This document shows positions 10,330-19,180 of a stretch of DNA of 64,000 bases, in pieces. The notes under the pieces were generated by a model. That model made no database searches and was not told the origin of the DNA. It saw only the letters and a program-made list of their open reading frames with translations. The position numbers were made by a program, and so were the translations under genes. Every line of letters begins with the position of its first letter. Within the stretch, counting starts at the first letter, position 1. The stretch comes from Dipteris shenzhenensis (Eukaryota > Polypodiophyta > Polypodiopsida > Gleicheniales): NCBI GenBank assembly GCA_047967505.1, contig CM106539.1; one strand, given 5' to 3'.

Positions 10330-11160
10330 ATGGCATCTTCCTCTCATTCTCTCATATCTATCGACAAATTCAATGGGTGCAACTTTCATACTTGGCAGAT
10401 CAAAATCAAGTGCCATCTTATGAAAGAAGGTCTTTGGGACATTGTTCACCGTGCTGCTCCCGAAGGTTCCTCTGAGCAAGTTGTCACTGCCAAGAACGAC
10501 AAAGCCTATGCTATCATATTGCTCGGCCTTGGAGATGATTACATTCATCACATCTCCGACATACAGTCTGCTCCTCAAGCATGGATCACTTTGGATACCT
10601 TTTTTGGAGCCCGATCTAAAAACTCTAAGATTGCACTTATGATCTCATTCTTTGATCTACATATGCAGGAAGGAGCTACTATAGCCTCTCATGTCAATTA
10701 TCTTCGCAGTCTTATGGTTCAGCTTGCGTCAGTCAAGTCTCCCATCTCCGAAGATATTGCTATTGCTGTGCTTCTCAAAAGCTTACCTGACTCCTATGCT
10801 ACTCTTGTCACTACCTTCAAGTATCATAATAATCCTTCTCTTGAGGGTATCATCAATGCTCTCCAAGAGGAAGAAAGAACTCAACAACGAAAGGTAACTG
10901 ACACTGCATTTTTAGCAAAGAAAGGAAGTTCTAAGGTAAGAAAGCCTTGCACCCATTGTGGCAAAACTAATCATATGGAGAAGGACTGTTTCAAGGCTCA
11001 TCCATGCACCATTTGTGGCCGTGATAATCACCGAGAGAGGGACTGCTACTCCAAAACCTCTACATCAGCCCCTGCATCCACCTCAGCCCATGTTGCTGCA
11101 GCATCTCCATCAGCTGATCCTGCTGTTCCTTCCTCACATGATGAGAAGTGGGCTTTCTGA
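10330..11160 (+). CDS. gag: Copia-type Gag with two CCHC zinc knuckles
   Basis: This is an intact 276-residue Gag. Residues 10-40 (IDKFNGCNFHTWQIKIKCHL and GLWDIV) match the N-terminal copia Gag domain with its conserved W. Residues about 55-190 form the helical UBN2/retrotransposon-gag domain (SLPDSYATLVTTF near 151). Two zinc knuckles, each CX2CX4HX4C, lie at C207-C220 and C226-C239. The tail (240-276) is Ala/Ser/Pro-rich and ends in KWAF before TGA. The ATG at 10,330 is preceded by 'ccttcccac' and opens the frame with MASSS, a usual start for this family. The protein would assemble cytoplasmic virus-like particles and bind element RNA. Unlike autonomous copia elements the frame stops after the knuckles, with no protease. 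There are no internal stops, which suggests recent selection or recent insertion. Confidence 0.92.
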   Translation: MASSSHSLISIDKFNGCNFHTWQIKIKCHLMKEGLWDIVHRAAPEGSSEQVVTAKNDKAYAIILLGLGDDYIHHISDIQSAPQAWITLDTFFGARSKNSKIALMISFFDLHMQEGATIASHVNYLRSLMVQLASVKSPISEDIAIAVLLKSLPDSYATLVTTFKYHNNPSLEGIINALQEEERTQQRKVTDTAFLAKKGSSKVRKPCTHCGKTNHMEKDCFKAHPCTICGRDNHRERDCYSKTSTSAPASTSAHVAAASPSADPAVPSSHDEKWAF

Positions 11161-11482
11161 TTACTTCTATGTCTTGTCTACCACCTTGACCACCGATGAT
11201 GTAGGTCAAGGGGTTCTAGTGTCTTGGTCTTTCTGTTTGTCTACAGTCAGTCTTTTGTCTATCTAGTCTTATCTGTCTGTCTATTTGTCTATCAATCTGA
11301 CTATGTTTTAGATCCATCTCGTCCCTACCCTTGTGGACCCATATGAGGATATCACTTGAGGAGGGGTGTCTCAGGATCTTTTGTCTGTCACGTCTTCTAT
11401 CTTGTCTCTCAGTCTATCAGTCTTTATGTCTGTCTTCTAGTCTTGTCTTTCTGTCTTACTCCTAGTGTCCACTTAAGGAGGG
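11161..11482 (+). other. 3' internal region of the Gag-only element
   Basis: This is non-coding and rich in TCTGTC/TCTAGTC words. A polypurine-like stretch with 'gaggagggg' lies at 11,359-11,366 inside 'cacttgaggaggggtgt', a near copy of the true polypurine tract 'cacttaaggagggtgt' whose purine part is 11,475-11,482 beside the 3' LTR. No relic of pol is visible. Confidence 0.8.
11475..11482 (+). promoter_or_regulatory. Polypurine tract
   Basis: AAGGAGGG directly precedes the TG of the 3' LTR, where plus-strand priming is expected. Confidence 0.85.
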
Positions 11483-11762
11483 TGTTGGAGATAAGTGCAC
11501 ACTAAGTGTACTATTTCCTAGTCTACATTTGTCGAAGTATAAGTCTAGTCTTTATGTCTTGAGTGTGTGCCATGTGGCACTTCTACAATTATCCCATAAG
11601 CACTCTTGCTTTATGTCTTGTACTTTGGCCCATATATTCAATGGGTCACATCATTGTAATCAATCAGTCTAGCTTGTGTCTTGTCTACACTCTTCTCAAG
11701 GTATTTCTAGTCTTTGAGTCTTGTTATTTCATTTTTCTAGTTCTTGCTTCCATATTCCTACA
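11483..11762 (+). repeat. 3' LTR of the Gag-only element, with flanking TTTTT
   Basis: The 280-bp LTR is nearly identical to the 5' copy, with the same TG start and TTCCTACA end. Differences are near 11,534-11,545 (including the shorter mini-repeat) and 11,716-11,724. The right target-site duplication TTTTT follows at 11,763-11,767. Confidence 0.93.
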
Positions 11763-11767
11763 TTTTT

Positions 11768-12027
11768 GCCATTATCTTATCACCAATGTGTATCAAATTT
11801 TATATCAAAAGTGCTTGATCAAGCACGTGAACACCCAAAGTCCAAGCATCAAAGAAAAACCGCACCATTTTGTTGATAATCCAACCAAAGGTAAAAATGT
11901 TCAATCCTCAAACTATTTGCAAAAACCTGCAACTCTGGTGCAAGCCAATGTTTTCGAGCATGGTCTTGCTCACGAAGAGATCAGGAACCACTGGCCTAAT
12001 GCAATCGTGCTAGTCCAACCAAGAGAG
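11768..12027 (+). repeat. Large inverted repeat, left arm, part B
   Basis: This continues the left arm interrupted at 9,254. It is the reverse complement of about 12,203-12,480, sharing 'tatcaccaatgtg', 'caaagtccaa', 'aaagaaaaaccgcac', 'ttgataatccaacca' and a 20-base run around 'ttttcgagcatggtcttgct'. The loop between the arms (12,028-12,202) has no recognised content. Confidence 0.88.
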
Positions 12028-12202
12028 CCTGACGTAATTTTTCCTCCAATTGCTACACGATGAAGAGTCCTCTAGGAGATATGTTGATGGCACTTTAAGG
12101 GACGGAAGGAGCAGAGAAAATGTTAAAGATACAATAAATAGCTTAGGAGACGTGGTACAAAGAACTAACTTTTTTTAATCGAATGTGCACCACCGTATAC
12201 AT

Positions 12203-12950
12203 GCTCTCCTAGCTGGACTAACACGATCGCTTCAAACCCAATGGTTCCGCACAGACTTGCTCTTCGTGAGCAAGACCATGCTCGAAAACATTGGCTTGCA
12301 CCACAGTTACAGCTTTTTGCAAGAAAAGAAAGACACAGTCGAGAATGGGACATTTCTACCCTTGGTTGGATTATCAACGAAATAGTGCGGTTTTTCTTTT
12401 ATGCTTAAAAATATTGGACTTTGAGTCCATGCACTTCTAAGACAAATTTCAAAGTCACATTGGTGATAGGATCATGGTACAAAACCCATCGGAGAGACTT
12501 ACACCTAAAGATGTAGTGCAACAACTTCAAGTATTTGATTATGATGGAAATTTACTATGCGTCCTATTGAAGAGATGAATTGTGCTCTAAGGCTTGCAAA
12601 TGAGCTAGTTGTAAAGGAAGGCAAATTCTTTATACATACATTTGTTAGGATGATGTAATAAAATCACATTTTGAGCCTCATTTTTAAGCCTTTTGAGTCT
12701 ATTTTTTCAAAATTTGCAAATGTCATGACTCATATAGCATCATCATGCATCATTTCATGTTGTATCATCATGCATCACATCGTGTTACATCATCATACAT
12801 CAAGTAAGCATGCAACCCTCAGCTTTGGTGGGAGCTATTATTATTACAAACAACAATAAACATAACACAATAAAGACGGAATTAAATGTCCAATTTGGTT
12901 TCCAAACAAAAAAGTCCAAATGCATAAGCACGCATCAATGCAATCTCTCT
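12203..12950 (-). repeat. Large inverted repeat, right arm (uninterrupted)
   Basis: This arm pairs with 8,826-9,249 plus 11,768-12,027 and shows what the left arm looked like before the retrotransposon landed. Around 12,475-12,505 it reads through the position equal to the insertion site, where the left arm has the TTTTT duplication. A transcript across both arms would fold into a hairpin of about 700 bp. The short open frames in it are not recognisable proteins. Confidence 0.88.
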
Positions 12951-13976
12951 GTCACGTGCATCAAAGCAGGACATAGGTGGCAAAGACACTTGGCTGCACA
13001 GTCAGCATTTCGCAACATATTATAAAACCTTTTTTACAACGATTAAGAACCAAAAAAGATGCCAAACATCAGAAGACAACACAAGTACAAAAAAACACAG
13101 TTGACTTTCCTAGTCCACAAGTCAACGTGTTGCCTTTTTATGAACATTGACTTTTGAGCAACATGGTCAACTTCGGCATTGACCAGACAATGATCAGTGT
13201 TGGCCATCCGACCAAGGTCCACCAGTCTGCCCTAAAAGTGTATAAAGGTGCCTTAGCCTTCCACTGTGGGGGATACATTCCAGAATTCCGGGCATTCATT
13301 CTAGCTCCCATTTACAATAGTCCTTACAACAGGCATTCAAGCTTTCAGTACACACAGTCTGGCCCTCAGTTCCAATAGCCAGGCCTACCATACATTCAAG
13401 GTTCAGTGCAGCATACCTACCAACATTTCTAGCCCTCATCCTCAGCATCCAGTCCACCAGCAGTACCAACAATGAGCATTAAAACATCGGTTTATCGTCC
13501 TGCAGTTAGGAGCAGCATTGAGAAGGCATTAGCGCAGATCTAGCCAGCCTCCCACAATCCAGCTCTTCGTTGAGATTCCTTACTTCTACATCAGCATCTA
13601 GTCAGTAGCATCACAACATGAGTAAGACACAGCCCGGTATCTTGTGGGGCTCATCATTGTGTTCAGACAACGCATTCATATTACCAATTGCACATTGCAT
13701 TGCATACAAATTTGCGTGTCTTATATCAAATCTTTATCTCTCTATCTCTCTGTCACATGCACCAATGTCAAGCCCAGGTGGCAGTGACAACTGGCTACCT
13801 TGTAAGCCAATTGTAGCTCCTTGCACAACAGTAGATTCGGTAGGTTTTGGGGCCTCCAAACTTCAAAGGACAGTAGCACGCATGGAAAGTGGGCTGGGAG
13901 AGGCACCTTTTATAGGCAGCCTCAACCCCCTCCAGGTTTGTTAGCACTTATGGCCTTGTAGGCTAGTCTAGACTCA
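12951..13976. other. Intergenic, possible decayed LTR region
   Basis: No gene is recognised. Between 13,098 and 13,182 there are five TTGAC/GTCAA motifs. Sequence at 12,940-12,998 recurs in direct orientation at 13,737-13,790, sharing 'atctctctgtcac', 'aggtggca' and 'acttggc'. A TATA-like 'ccttttatagg' lies at about 13,907-13,917, upstream of a Gag fragment, which suggests part of this stretch is an old LTR. Confidence 0.45.
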
Positions 13977-14019
13977 GTCAACCCTTAGGTTGACTTCATT
14001 GGTCAACCATATGGTTGAC
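13977..14019. promoter_or_regulatory. Paired TTGAC (W-box) palindromes
   Basis: Two inverted pairs of the W-box core lie back to back. One is GTCAACCCTTAGGTTGAC at 13,977-13,994, the other the perfect 18-bp palindrome GTCAACCATATGGTTGAC at 14,002-14,019. WRKY factors bind TTGAC cores. They sit downstream of a TATA-like box and about 200 bp before a copia Gag fragment, so they could be LTR control elements. Function is inference. Confidence 0.4.
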
Positions 14020-14202
14020 TTCAGGGCCATATAGGCCTTGTACTTTTTCATTATCCATTTGCAAGTACTTTGTGTTCCTTCAGCTTGTTGTTTGCTCCCT
14101 TGCACTCCACTCCCATTCCATTACTTCCCGTACCCAACAGGGTGGTGCTATTGCCACTTCTAGTTCATGCACCATTCTCACAGTGCCTCCCACACCGTAA
14201 CA

Positions 14203-14466
14203 AATACATCAGGATCGGAGAGATGCACAGGCACATGCCTTGATTAATAAGTCTAGCACGAGGATTGTTATACCTCACATTCGGTCTTGCAGGACGGTCA
14301 AGGATGCACTATATCAAATTTGGAATGAGGCTAGGGTAGCCTATTTGGGCAGGCAGCTGGACACCGTGAAGATGAGCAAAGGGGATATCATGGATGCCTA
14401 TCTCACACAAGTCAAGGACTTAAGAGAGCAACTCGTCAATGTTTATGAGATTGTACCAGATTCATA
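14203..14466 (+). pseudogene. Copia Gag (UBN2) fragment
   Basis: An 88-codon stretch reads QDRRDAQAHALINKS, then VKDALYQIWNEARVAYLGRQL, KMSKGDIMDAYLTQVKDLREQL and ends before TAA at 14,467. These are the conserved helices of the UBN2 part of copia Gag. A stop lies directly upstream at about 14,200 and the zinc knuckles are absent, so only the middle of Gag remains. It is a different lineage from the intact Gag at 10,330. Confidence 0.75.
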
Positions 14467-14750
14467 AGATCCTCCTGTACTATTGAAGTATTTAAATTTG
14501 AGGAGCCTTCCACTTCCTCAAATTTGAGAAACCTAGAGATTATTTTCATATGGGAGATATGTGCAATAAGGGAATCTAAAGAGTCAATGAAGGGTCATGG
14601 AAAACAAGGAAAAGAGAACAAAATGAAAACATAGATGTGCACATACTGCTGTAGATTGCACAAAACGTACTTTACTTACTTTCATTCTCATACAACCATG
14701 AACACGTACAAATGCACATGTGTAGCTCCAATTAACCCGACATAAGACTA

Positions 14751-15290
14751 GTTTGCAAGTTATAATCCCTTTTGTCTCATCTCTCCTCCATATTTTGTCA
14801 GTAAATAGTGCTTTGGGATTTTCAAATTCCAATTTTTAATCCACCATTGGATAGAGCATGAAAATTTGAGATTTTTTGCTTTTTACACCTCCTCAATTCG
14901 ATGTACGGTTTGCAAGTTATGATATCTTTTGCATGCTCCCCCCCCCCCCCCCCCCCCCCCCAAATTTTGCCAACGAAATAGGGAATTGGGACTCTCAAAT
15001 TTCAATTTTGAAGCTGCCATTAGATAGAGCATGGAAATTTGAGCATTTTTGTTTTTTACACCTTCTCATTCTGAGGTGCGGTTTGCAAGTTATGATGCTT
15101 TTTGTGTTAGCTCCCATCCCTATTTCGCCAAAGAAAGTCTTGGGGCTTCTCAAATTTCAAATTTGAATCCATCATTGGGCTAAGCATGAGCAAATCAACA
15201 TTTTTTTCTTTTTACACCTCCTCGTTCCAAGGTATGGTTTGCAAGTTACAATGCCTTTTGTGTTGGTTCCCCTTTTATTTATTTTTTAAT
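14751..15290 (+). repeat. 156-bp satellite, about 3.5 copies
   Basis: The word 'gtttgcaagttaygat' recurs at 14,751, 14,908, 15,081 and 15,237, giving a period of about 156 bp. The third interval is longer because of the poly-C expansion. Each unit also has 'tctcaaatttcaa', 'gcatgaaaatttgag' and 'tttttacacctcctc' blocks. Copies are diverged. Confidence 0.85.
14938..14961 (+). repeat. 24-base poly-C run
   Basis: An uninterrupted run of 24 C lies inside one satellite unit. The other units have only 'gctccc' at the equivalent place, so this is an expansion of that short C tract. Confidence 0.95.
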
Positions 15291-15299
15291 TCCTACCTA

Positions 15300-16585
15300 T
15301 TTCAAAAAAAAATATTGTGAAACTATTATGTAAAAAGTTAAAACCATGATAAGGCCAGCCTTTAAAACTTCCAAAAGCTCGGAAGCTCGGGGGTTTTAGC
15401 TCGGTAAATGGTAAGTCCCTCAATCTTCCTCCCCCATCCTCATGGTGAATAGTTGACTATGGATTGAGGATCCTCATAGTATTGTTTGTCTCGTAAAGTT
15501 CCTTCAAGATGTCCCATGTTTCCTTTGAGGTGCAGGATCACCACGTCTGCTCTTGTTCCAATGATCACCAGCAGCACCTCGGCATCCTTTTCCCCCCAAC
15601 TCGTCCATTTGGTCTAGATATACACGTTCTACTACCCTTCCCATCGCATCCACTGTGTCCAAGGGTTTCAAATCTCCTCCTATTGTCACCTTCCATAACT
15701 TCGGAGAGGGAGGCAAAGAAGTATGGGATAATTATTTGATTTGGAAGGTGAAGCTGTGGAGTCACATGGTGGTCAGCACATGTGAAGCCATTGGGCTAAA
15801 GATCCTAGAAGACCTAACACCATAGACGCAACTGATACAAACTCTTGCAATCCATACTTGGCATACTTCTTTTGAATATGGGTAACCTTCCTTCTTGCAA
15901 AGGTGAAATGCAAAGTACTCTCTCCTTCTGACTGCTTCAAATAATATTCGTTCTTCTGAAGTTAAGCAGTAAACAAGAGTGTAGGGATAGAGAAAAGAAC
16001 GCGAGTTATGACCCTCCAATGGGGAAGAGCGCTTGAGACTGGTATTATGTTGACTCTTTCTCAAGCATACATATATGTAACATTTGTACCGAGTGGGTGA
16101 GGTGAGTGAATATAGACAAGAAGAAACACGATAAGACTTGAAGAGGCTCACAACTCTTGGTACCATCCCATTTACTCAATTGGGATACACTTAATTAAAT
16201 GACTGAGGTTTCCCCCTTAAGGTGTTGGACCTTATAAAAGTGCACTCTAATGTGTCTACCCACCTAGGAGCCCAATGCATGACACCATTTTATTTCATTG
16301 ATAAAATAAGTGTTACATGTCCATATTTGGTGCCGGTGGCTCCAATTTGACGGGCGGTTGGTGTCATCATAAATACAAACATATGTCGCATCATCAAATT
16401 GGTACATAATGTAATCATGTTCTAATGTCTATTATTAACCAAATGGCCATTTTCCTTGTCATGACAAAAAGTACATGTCCTTGAAACGGAGAAGTCAATA
16501 TTGGATTCTGCACCTTCTGAACTCAGGTCACCTTTTAAGCGAAGTCTCTCTTCCGAGTAGCATGCTCTTGCACATGTCCCTCAGA
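15300..16585. other. No gene recognised; internal side of a minus-strand LTR element
   Basis: A 134-codon minus-strand open frame (16,166-15,762) has no recognisable motif. If the primer-binding site at 16,586 is real, this stretch is the leader and former coding region of that element, now unrecognisable. Confidence 0.4.
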
Positions 16586-16597
16586 GCTTTGATACCA
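16586..16597 (-). promoter_or_regulatory. Primer-binding site of a minus-strand LTR element
   Basis: Read on the minus strand this is TGGTATCAAAGC, directly after ...TCTAACA. It matches the initiator tRNA-Met primer site with one change from the usual TGGTATCAGAGC. It marks the end of a 5' LTR lying to the right. Confidence 0.65.
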
Positions 16598-17110
16598 TGT
16601 TAGAATAACAGATGGAGGTGGCTTGTTACAGCCGCCAATACTCCCAGAGCTGAAGACTATGCCCATAAATAACACAATGCCTCAACAAATTACACATATC
16701 TATCTGCATCTTTGGGCAATGGAAATGCTGCTCGACCAAAGCCAATATTCATTTGACATAAGGATGTCTAGCAATGACACTCACAGAGGACTTTTCCCCA
16801 ATGTCTTGGATGTGTGCAAAATTTGCCCTCTCGGAACAAGAGACCGTTCAGAACGGAATACTAGTCTCTTATTTCCTAAACCACTTGGTTCATATGGGCA
16901 CCTAGGCACCTATTGCCAAATATGGTTTCTCTTTAAAAGATTGAAGAGGAGTAGAGTATTATATGATAGAAATGACCCAACAGAGGGTACACACAGCGGA
17001 AGACTTATAGTAATGCCCAAGAGCTCACACAATGTGGTGTGGGGTGTGGAATCACAAACTTCTTTACTTAATGTGCATCACATAGATGTGCAGACTCATC
17101 AATAGACAAT
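16598..17110 (-). repeat. Probable LTR, right end uncertain
   Basis: The 3' end of an LTR is fixed at 16,598 by the primer-binding site. The outer boundary was not found; about 17,110, where base composition changes to more GC-rich, is a guess. No second LTR copy was seen in the window. Confidence 0.4.
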
Positions 17111-17889
17111 GAACCAGCCCGATAGAGAAACCACCAAAATATATTTCCGTCCAAAACTATGGACACAATACAAAAGATATAGATCCAAAGTCCCACCAAG
17201 GTGTGGTCCTCTGATCTTACCACAAGGTCCTTCTCCTATCAGCCAGTTATCTCTAGACTCGAGCCCGCGTGCTCCACCTCGAGCTTCTGTAGACTTTCTG
17301 TCCAGATCACACCACCTTGCTGCCCTGACAGACAGCCAAGGTTCAGCCCTTGACAGCTCAGTCTGCAGCACACCTCCTACTCTCCTTCACCTCCAAGATG
17401 AGGCCCAAGGAAATGTCTTCAGGCTGCTCCTGTCTGCTGCCTGTTCTGCTGAACTGTTGGATGATGAAATGAGGCAAGTGCCTCTCCTTTTATAGGCCCC
17501 AAGGCCTGCTGCAAAAAACCGACCAGCCAGCTTCATACTGGCCGACCAGTCTGCCGCTGGTCCAGCCCTGTAAGGGCTCACAAAACTAGGGCCCTTTGGC
17601 CCACACTTCTAGGGCCTTTAGCCCTCCAATCAAGGCAGGGGCCCAGCCTATATAAGGCATGCCACTGCCCACTGGCAGCCCCATTTGCTGCTCCACCAGG
17701 CCCCATACAGCCCCGTACATCTGCGCTCCTGACCTGCCATGTCAGTGCCTTTCTGTCCTGCTGGTTCTGCCCTCTGCCAGGCTCTTCTCCAGCGCCGTAC
17801 AGTTCCGTACACTGCTTATGTCATCACGCCCTGCCAGGTCAGATCTAGGGCTTGCTGTCCCCGCCTTCTGCTCCTTCCACAGGTTCCGT
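17111..17889. other. GC-rich segment, possible upstream part of an LTR
   Basis: This stretch is richer in G+C than its neighbours. TATA-like 'ccttttatagg' (about 17,487) and 'cctatataagg' (about 17,648) occur. A TGTTGG at 17,455 would make a 582-bp TG...CA unit with the end at 18,036, but the flanks (TGAAC and TTATA) do not form a duplication. No gene is recognised. Confidence 0.4.
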
Positions 17890-18036
17890 CCTTTGCAGCC
17901 ATGCTTCTCTCTGTGAGGTGCTGCCCATGTGGCAGCCCCCTCTCTTTCTTCTCTTGGGCACATCCTGCCCTAGGTCTCCCTCCCCCACCCTCTCCTCATT
18001 TGGGGGCTTACAGATGGGGAGGTGACCTTTCCAACA
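17890..18036 (+). repeat. LTR 3' end related to the copia LTR at 60.7-61.3 kb
   Basis: This is the inverted counterpart of 60,734-60,880. Shared words are 'gtgaggtgctgcccatgtg', 'cagccccctctcttt', 'ctcctcatttgggggcttac' and 'ggggaggtgacctttccaaca'. It ends in the same CCAACA. The rest of the LTR diverges, so this is a related subfamily or a recombined LTR. Confidence 0.8.
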
Positions 18037-18110
18037 TTATAGGCATACTCATTAATGAAAGCCTGGGAAAACTCGGTGAATCCTAAAAAGGATCTCGTAT
18101 GTAGAAGTGA
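18037..18110 (-). pseudogene. Small gypsy pol fragment beside the LTR end
   Basis: Directly after the LTR end, the minus strand encodes RSFLGFTEFSQAFINEYAYN, which resembles the gypsy RT connection signature RxFLGLxxxYRRFIxxYA. If right, the LTR sits inside a gypsy pol. The stretch is too short to be certain. Confidence 0.4.
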
Positions 18111-19057
18111 CCACTCGTTGTCTAGAAGCAACACAGTCAGGGCTTAGCATGCTTGCAGATCTGGCCCTCAGAAGTGCACAAAGGCACTAGAGAACGCAGA
18201 GAAAGGCAGCAGCATACAGCCAGCACATCTAGGCCTCAGACGTGCAGCAAGGCACTGGAGAAGGTGGAGGGTACATTGGCAGCAGAGTGTAGCAAAGACA
18301 CCAGCAGCAGCAAAAACAGCCCTTAGCCATAGTGAAGAGCTCAGCCAGCGATTAAATCACATAGGGCAAAAAGGGTGCTGACAGAGAGACTTTTGAAGCT
18401 CCTCACCAAGCCACTGAAGAGGCAATAATTGGATCACATAGGCAGAAAAGGTGCCTGCCCTCATCAAAGATAACAATTTTGGTATGTTCTTTTCCCACGT
18501 TACCATGCTGCTTCTAAGGCTTCCAAGGAACACGCTTAGAGAAGGGAGGTTGTTGAACAAACGCCTAGCTAAGGATGTAAGATTTTAGCACTAAACAACA
18601 GTTGATCCGTCCACTTGTCAAAGTAAGTAGCTCACTAACCAAAGAAAACAAGCAAGGTAACAAAATACTACAGATGTACCTATAACTGGGGATTAAAACA
18701 TAGGGGAGGGTCTTCCAAGTACAAATGGTTTCTACTCGGCGATTATCACAGCATAGAGTTATTACCAGAGTAGCCTTAATTCTGTCGATAATCATTTTTG
18801 AAAGGTTTTGTAGATGAGTATAATATTTGTATTATTTTTTCTTTTATATCAAATGCCTTGATCCAAAGAGCCTTTCTACAATTTTAGAACCCTCTTTTTC
18901 ATGACCTCTACTTTCAAAAGCTGATCGGGTTTTCTAGCTCATCAATTATCAAACCTCAATTCCATGACTGAACCCTTGTTTTTGGCATGCCAAAGGCGAA
19001 ATGCCTAAGCGTTTGTTTTGCCTTTCTCTATCTATGGGGATTGTGGAAGGGCCTTAC
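18111..19057. other. No gene; short tandem duplication
   Basis: At about 18,155-18,290 a roughly 70-bp unit is present twice, sharing 'ctcagaagtgca.aaaggcac' like words and 'caaggcactggagaa'. The remainder has no recognised content. Confidence 0.4.
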
Positions 19058-19180
19058 ATGAATGCTATCATGGAAGGATAACTTGAGGGAATTTAAAGGT
19101 TGTCCTAATCTAAGGGTGGTTGTCCTTAAATGAATGCTATCATGGAAGGATAACATGAGAGGGGATTTAAAGGTTTTCCT
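19058..19180 (+). repeat. 72-bp tandem duplication
   Basis: 'atgaatgctatcatggaagg' starts at 19,058 and again at 19,130, followed in both by 'ataac' and 'atttaaaggtt'. Confidence 0.85.

Larger units (their letters stand above)
9255..11762 (+). mobile_element. Gag-only LTR retrotransposon (TR-GAG type, copia-like)
   Basis: This is a complete 2.5-kb LTR retrotransposon. It has two LTRs (9,255-9,540 and 11,483-11,762) with TG...CA ends, a primer-binding site against initiator tRNA-Met directly after the 5' LTR, a polypurine tract before the 3' LTR and a TTTTT target-site duplication. The 1.94-kb internal region holds one intact gene for a copia-type Gag and no protease, integrase, reverse transcriptase or RNase H. 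That is the published TR-GAG structure, which needs enzymes from another element. The LTRs differ by only about four substitutions and one 6-bp length change by eye, so the insertion is recent compared with the other elements here. It has inserted into the left arm of a large inverted repeat. Confidence 0.93.

Noticed and set aside
15762-16166. 134-codon minus-strand gene
   Set aside because: No family motif, composition typical of chance open frames, and position inside a decayed LTR element.
17455-18036. Complete solo LTR of 582 bp
   Set aside because: TG...CA ends fit, but flanking pentamers differ and the left part does not align with the 60.7-kb LTR; only the right 147 bp was accepted.
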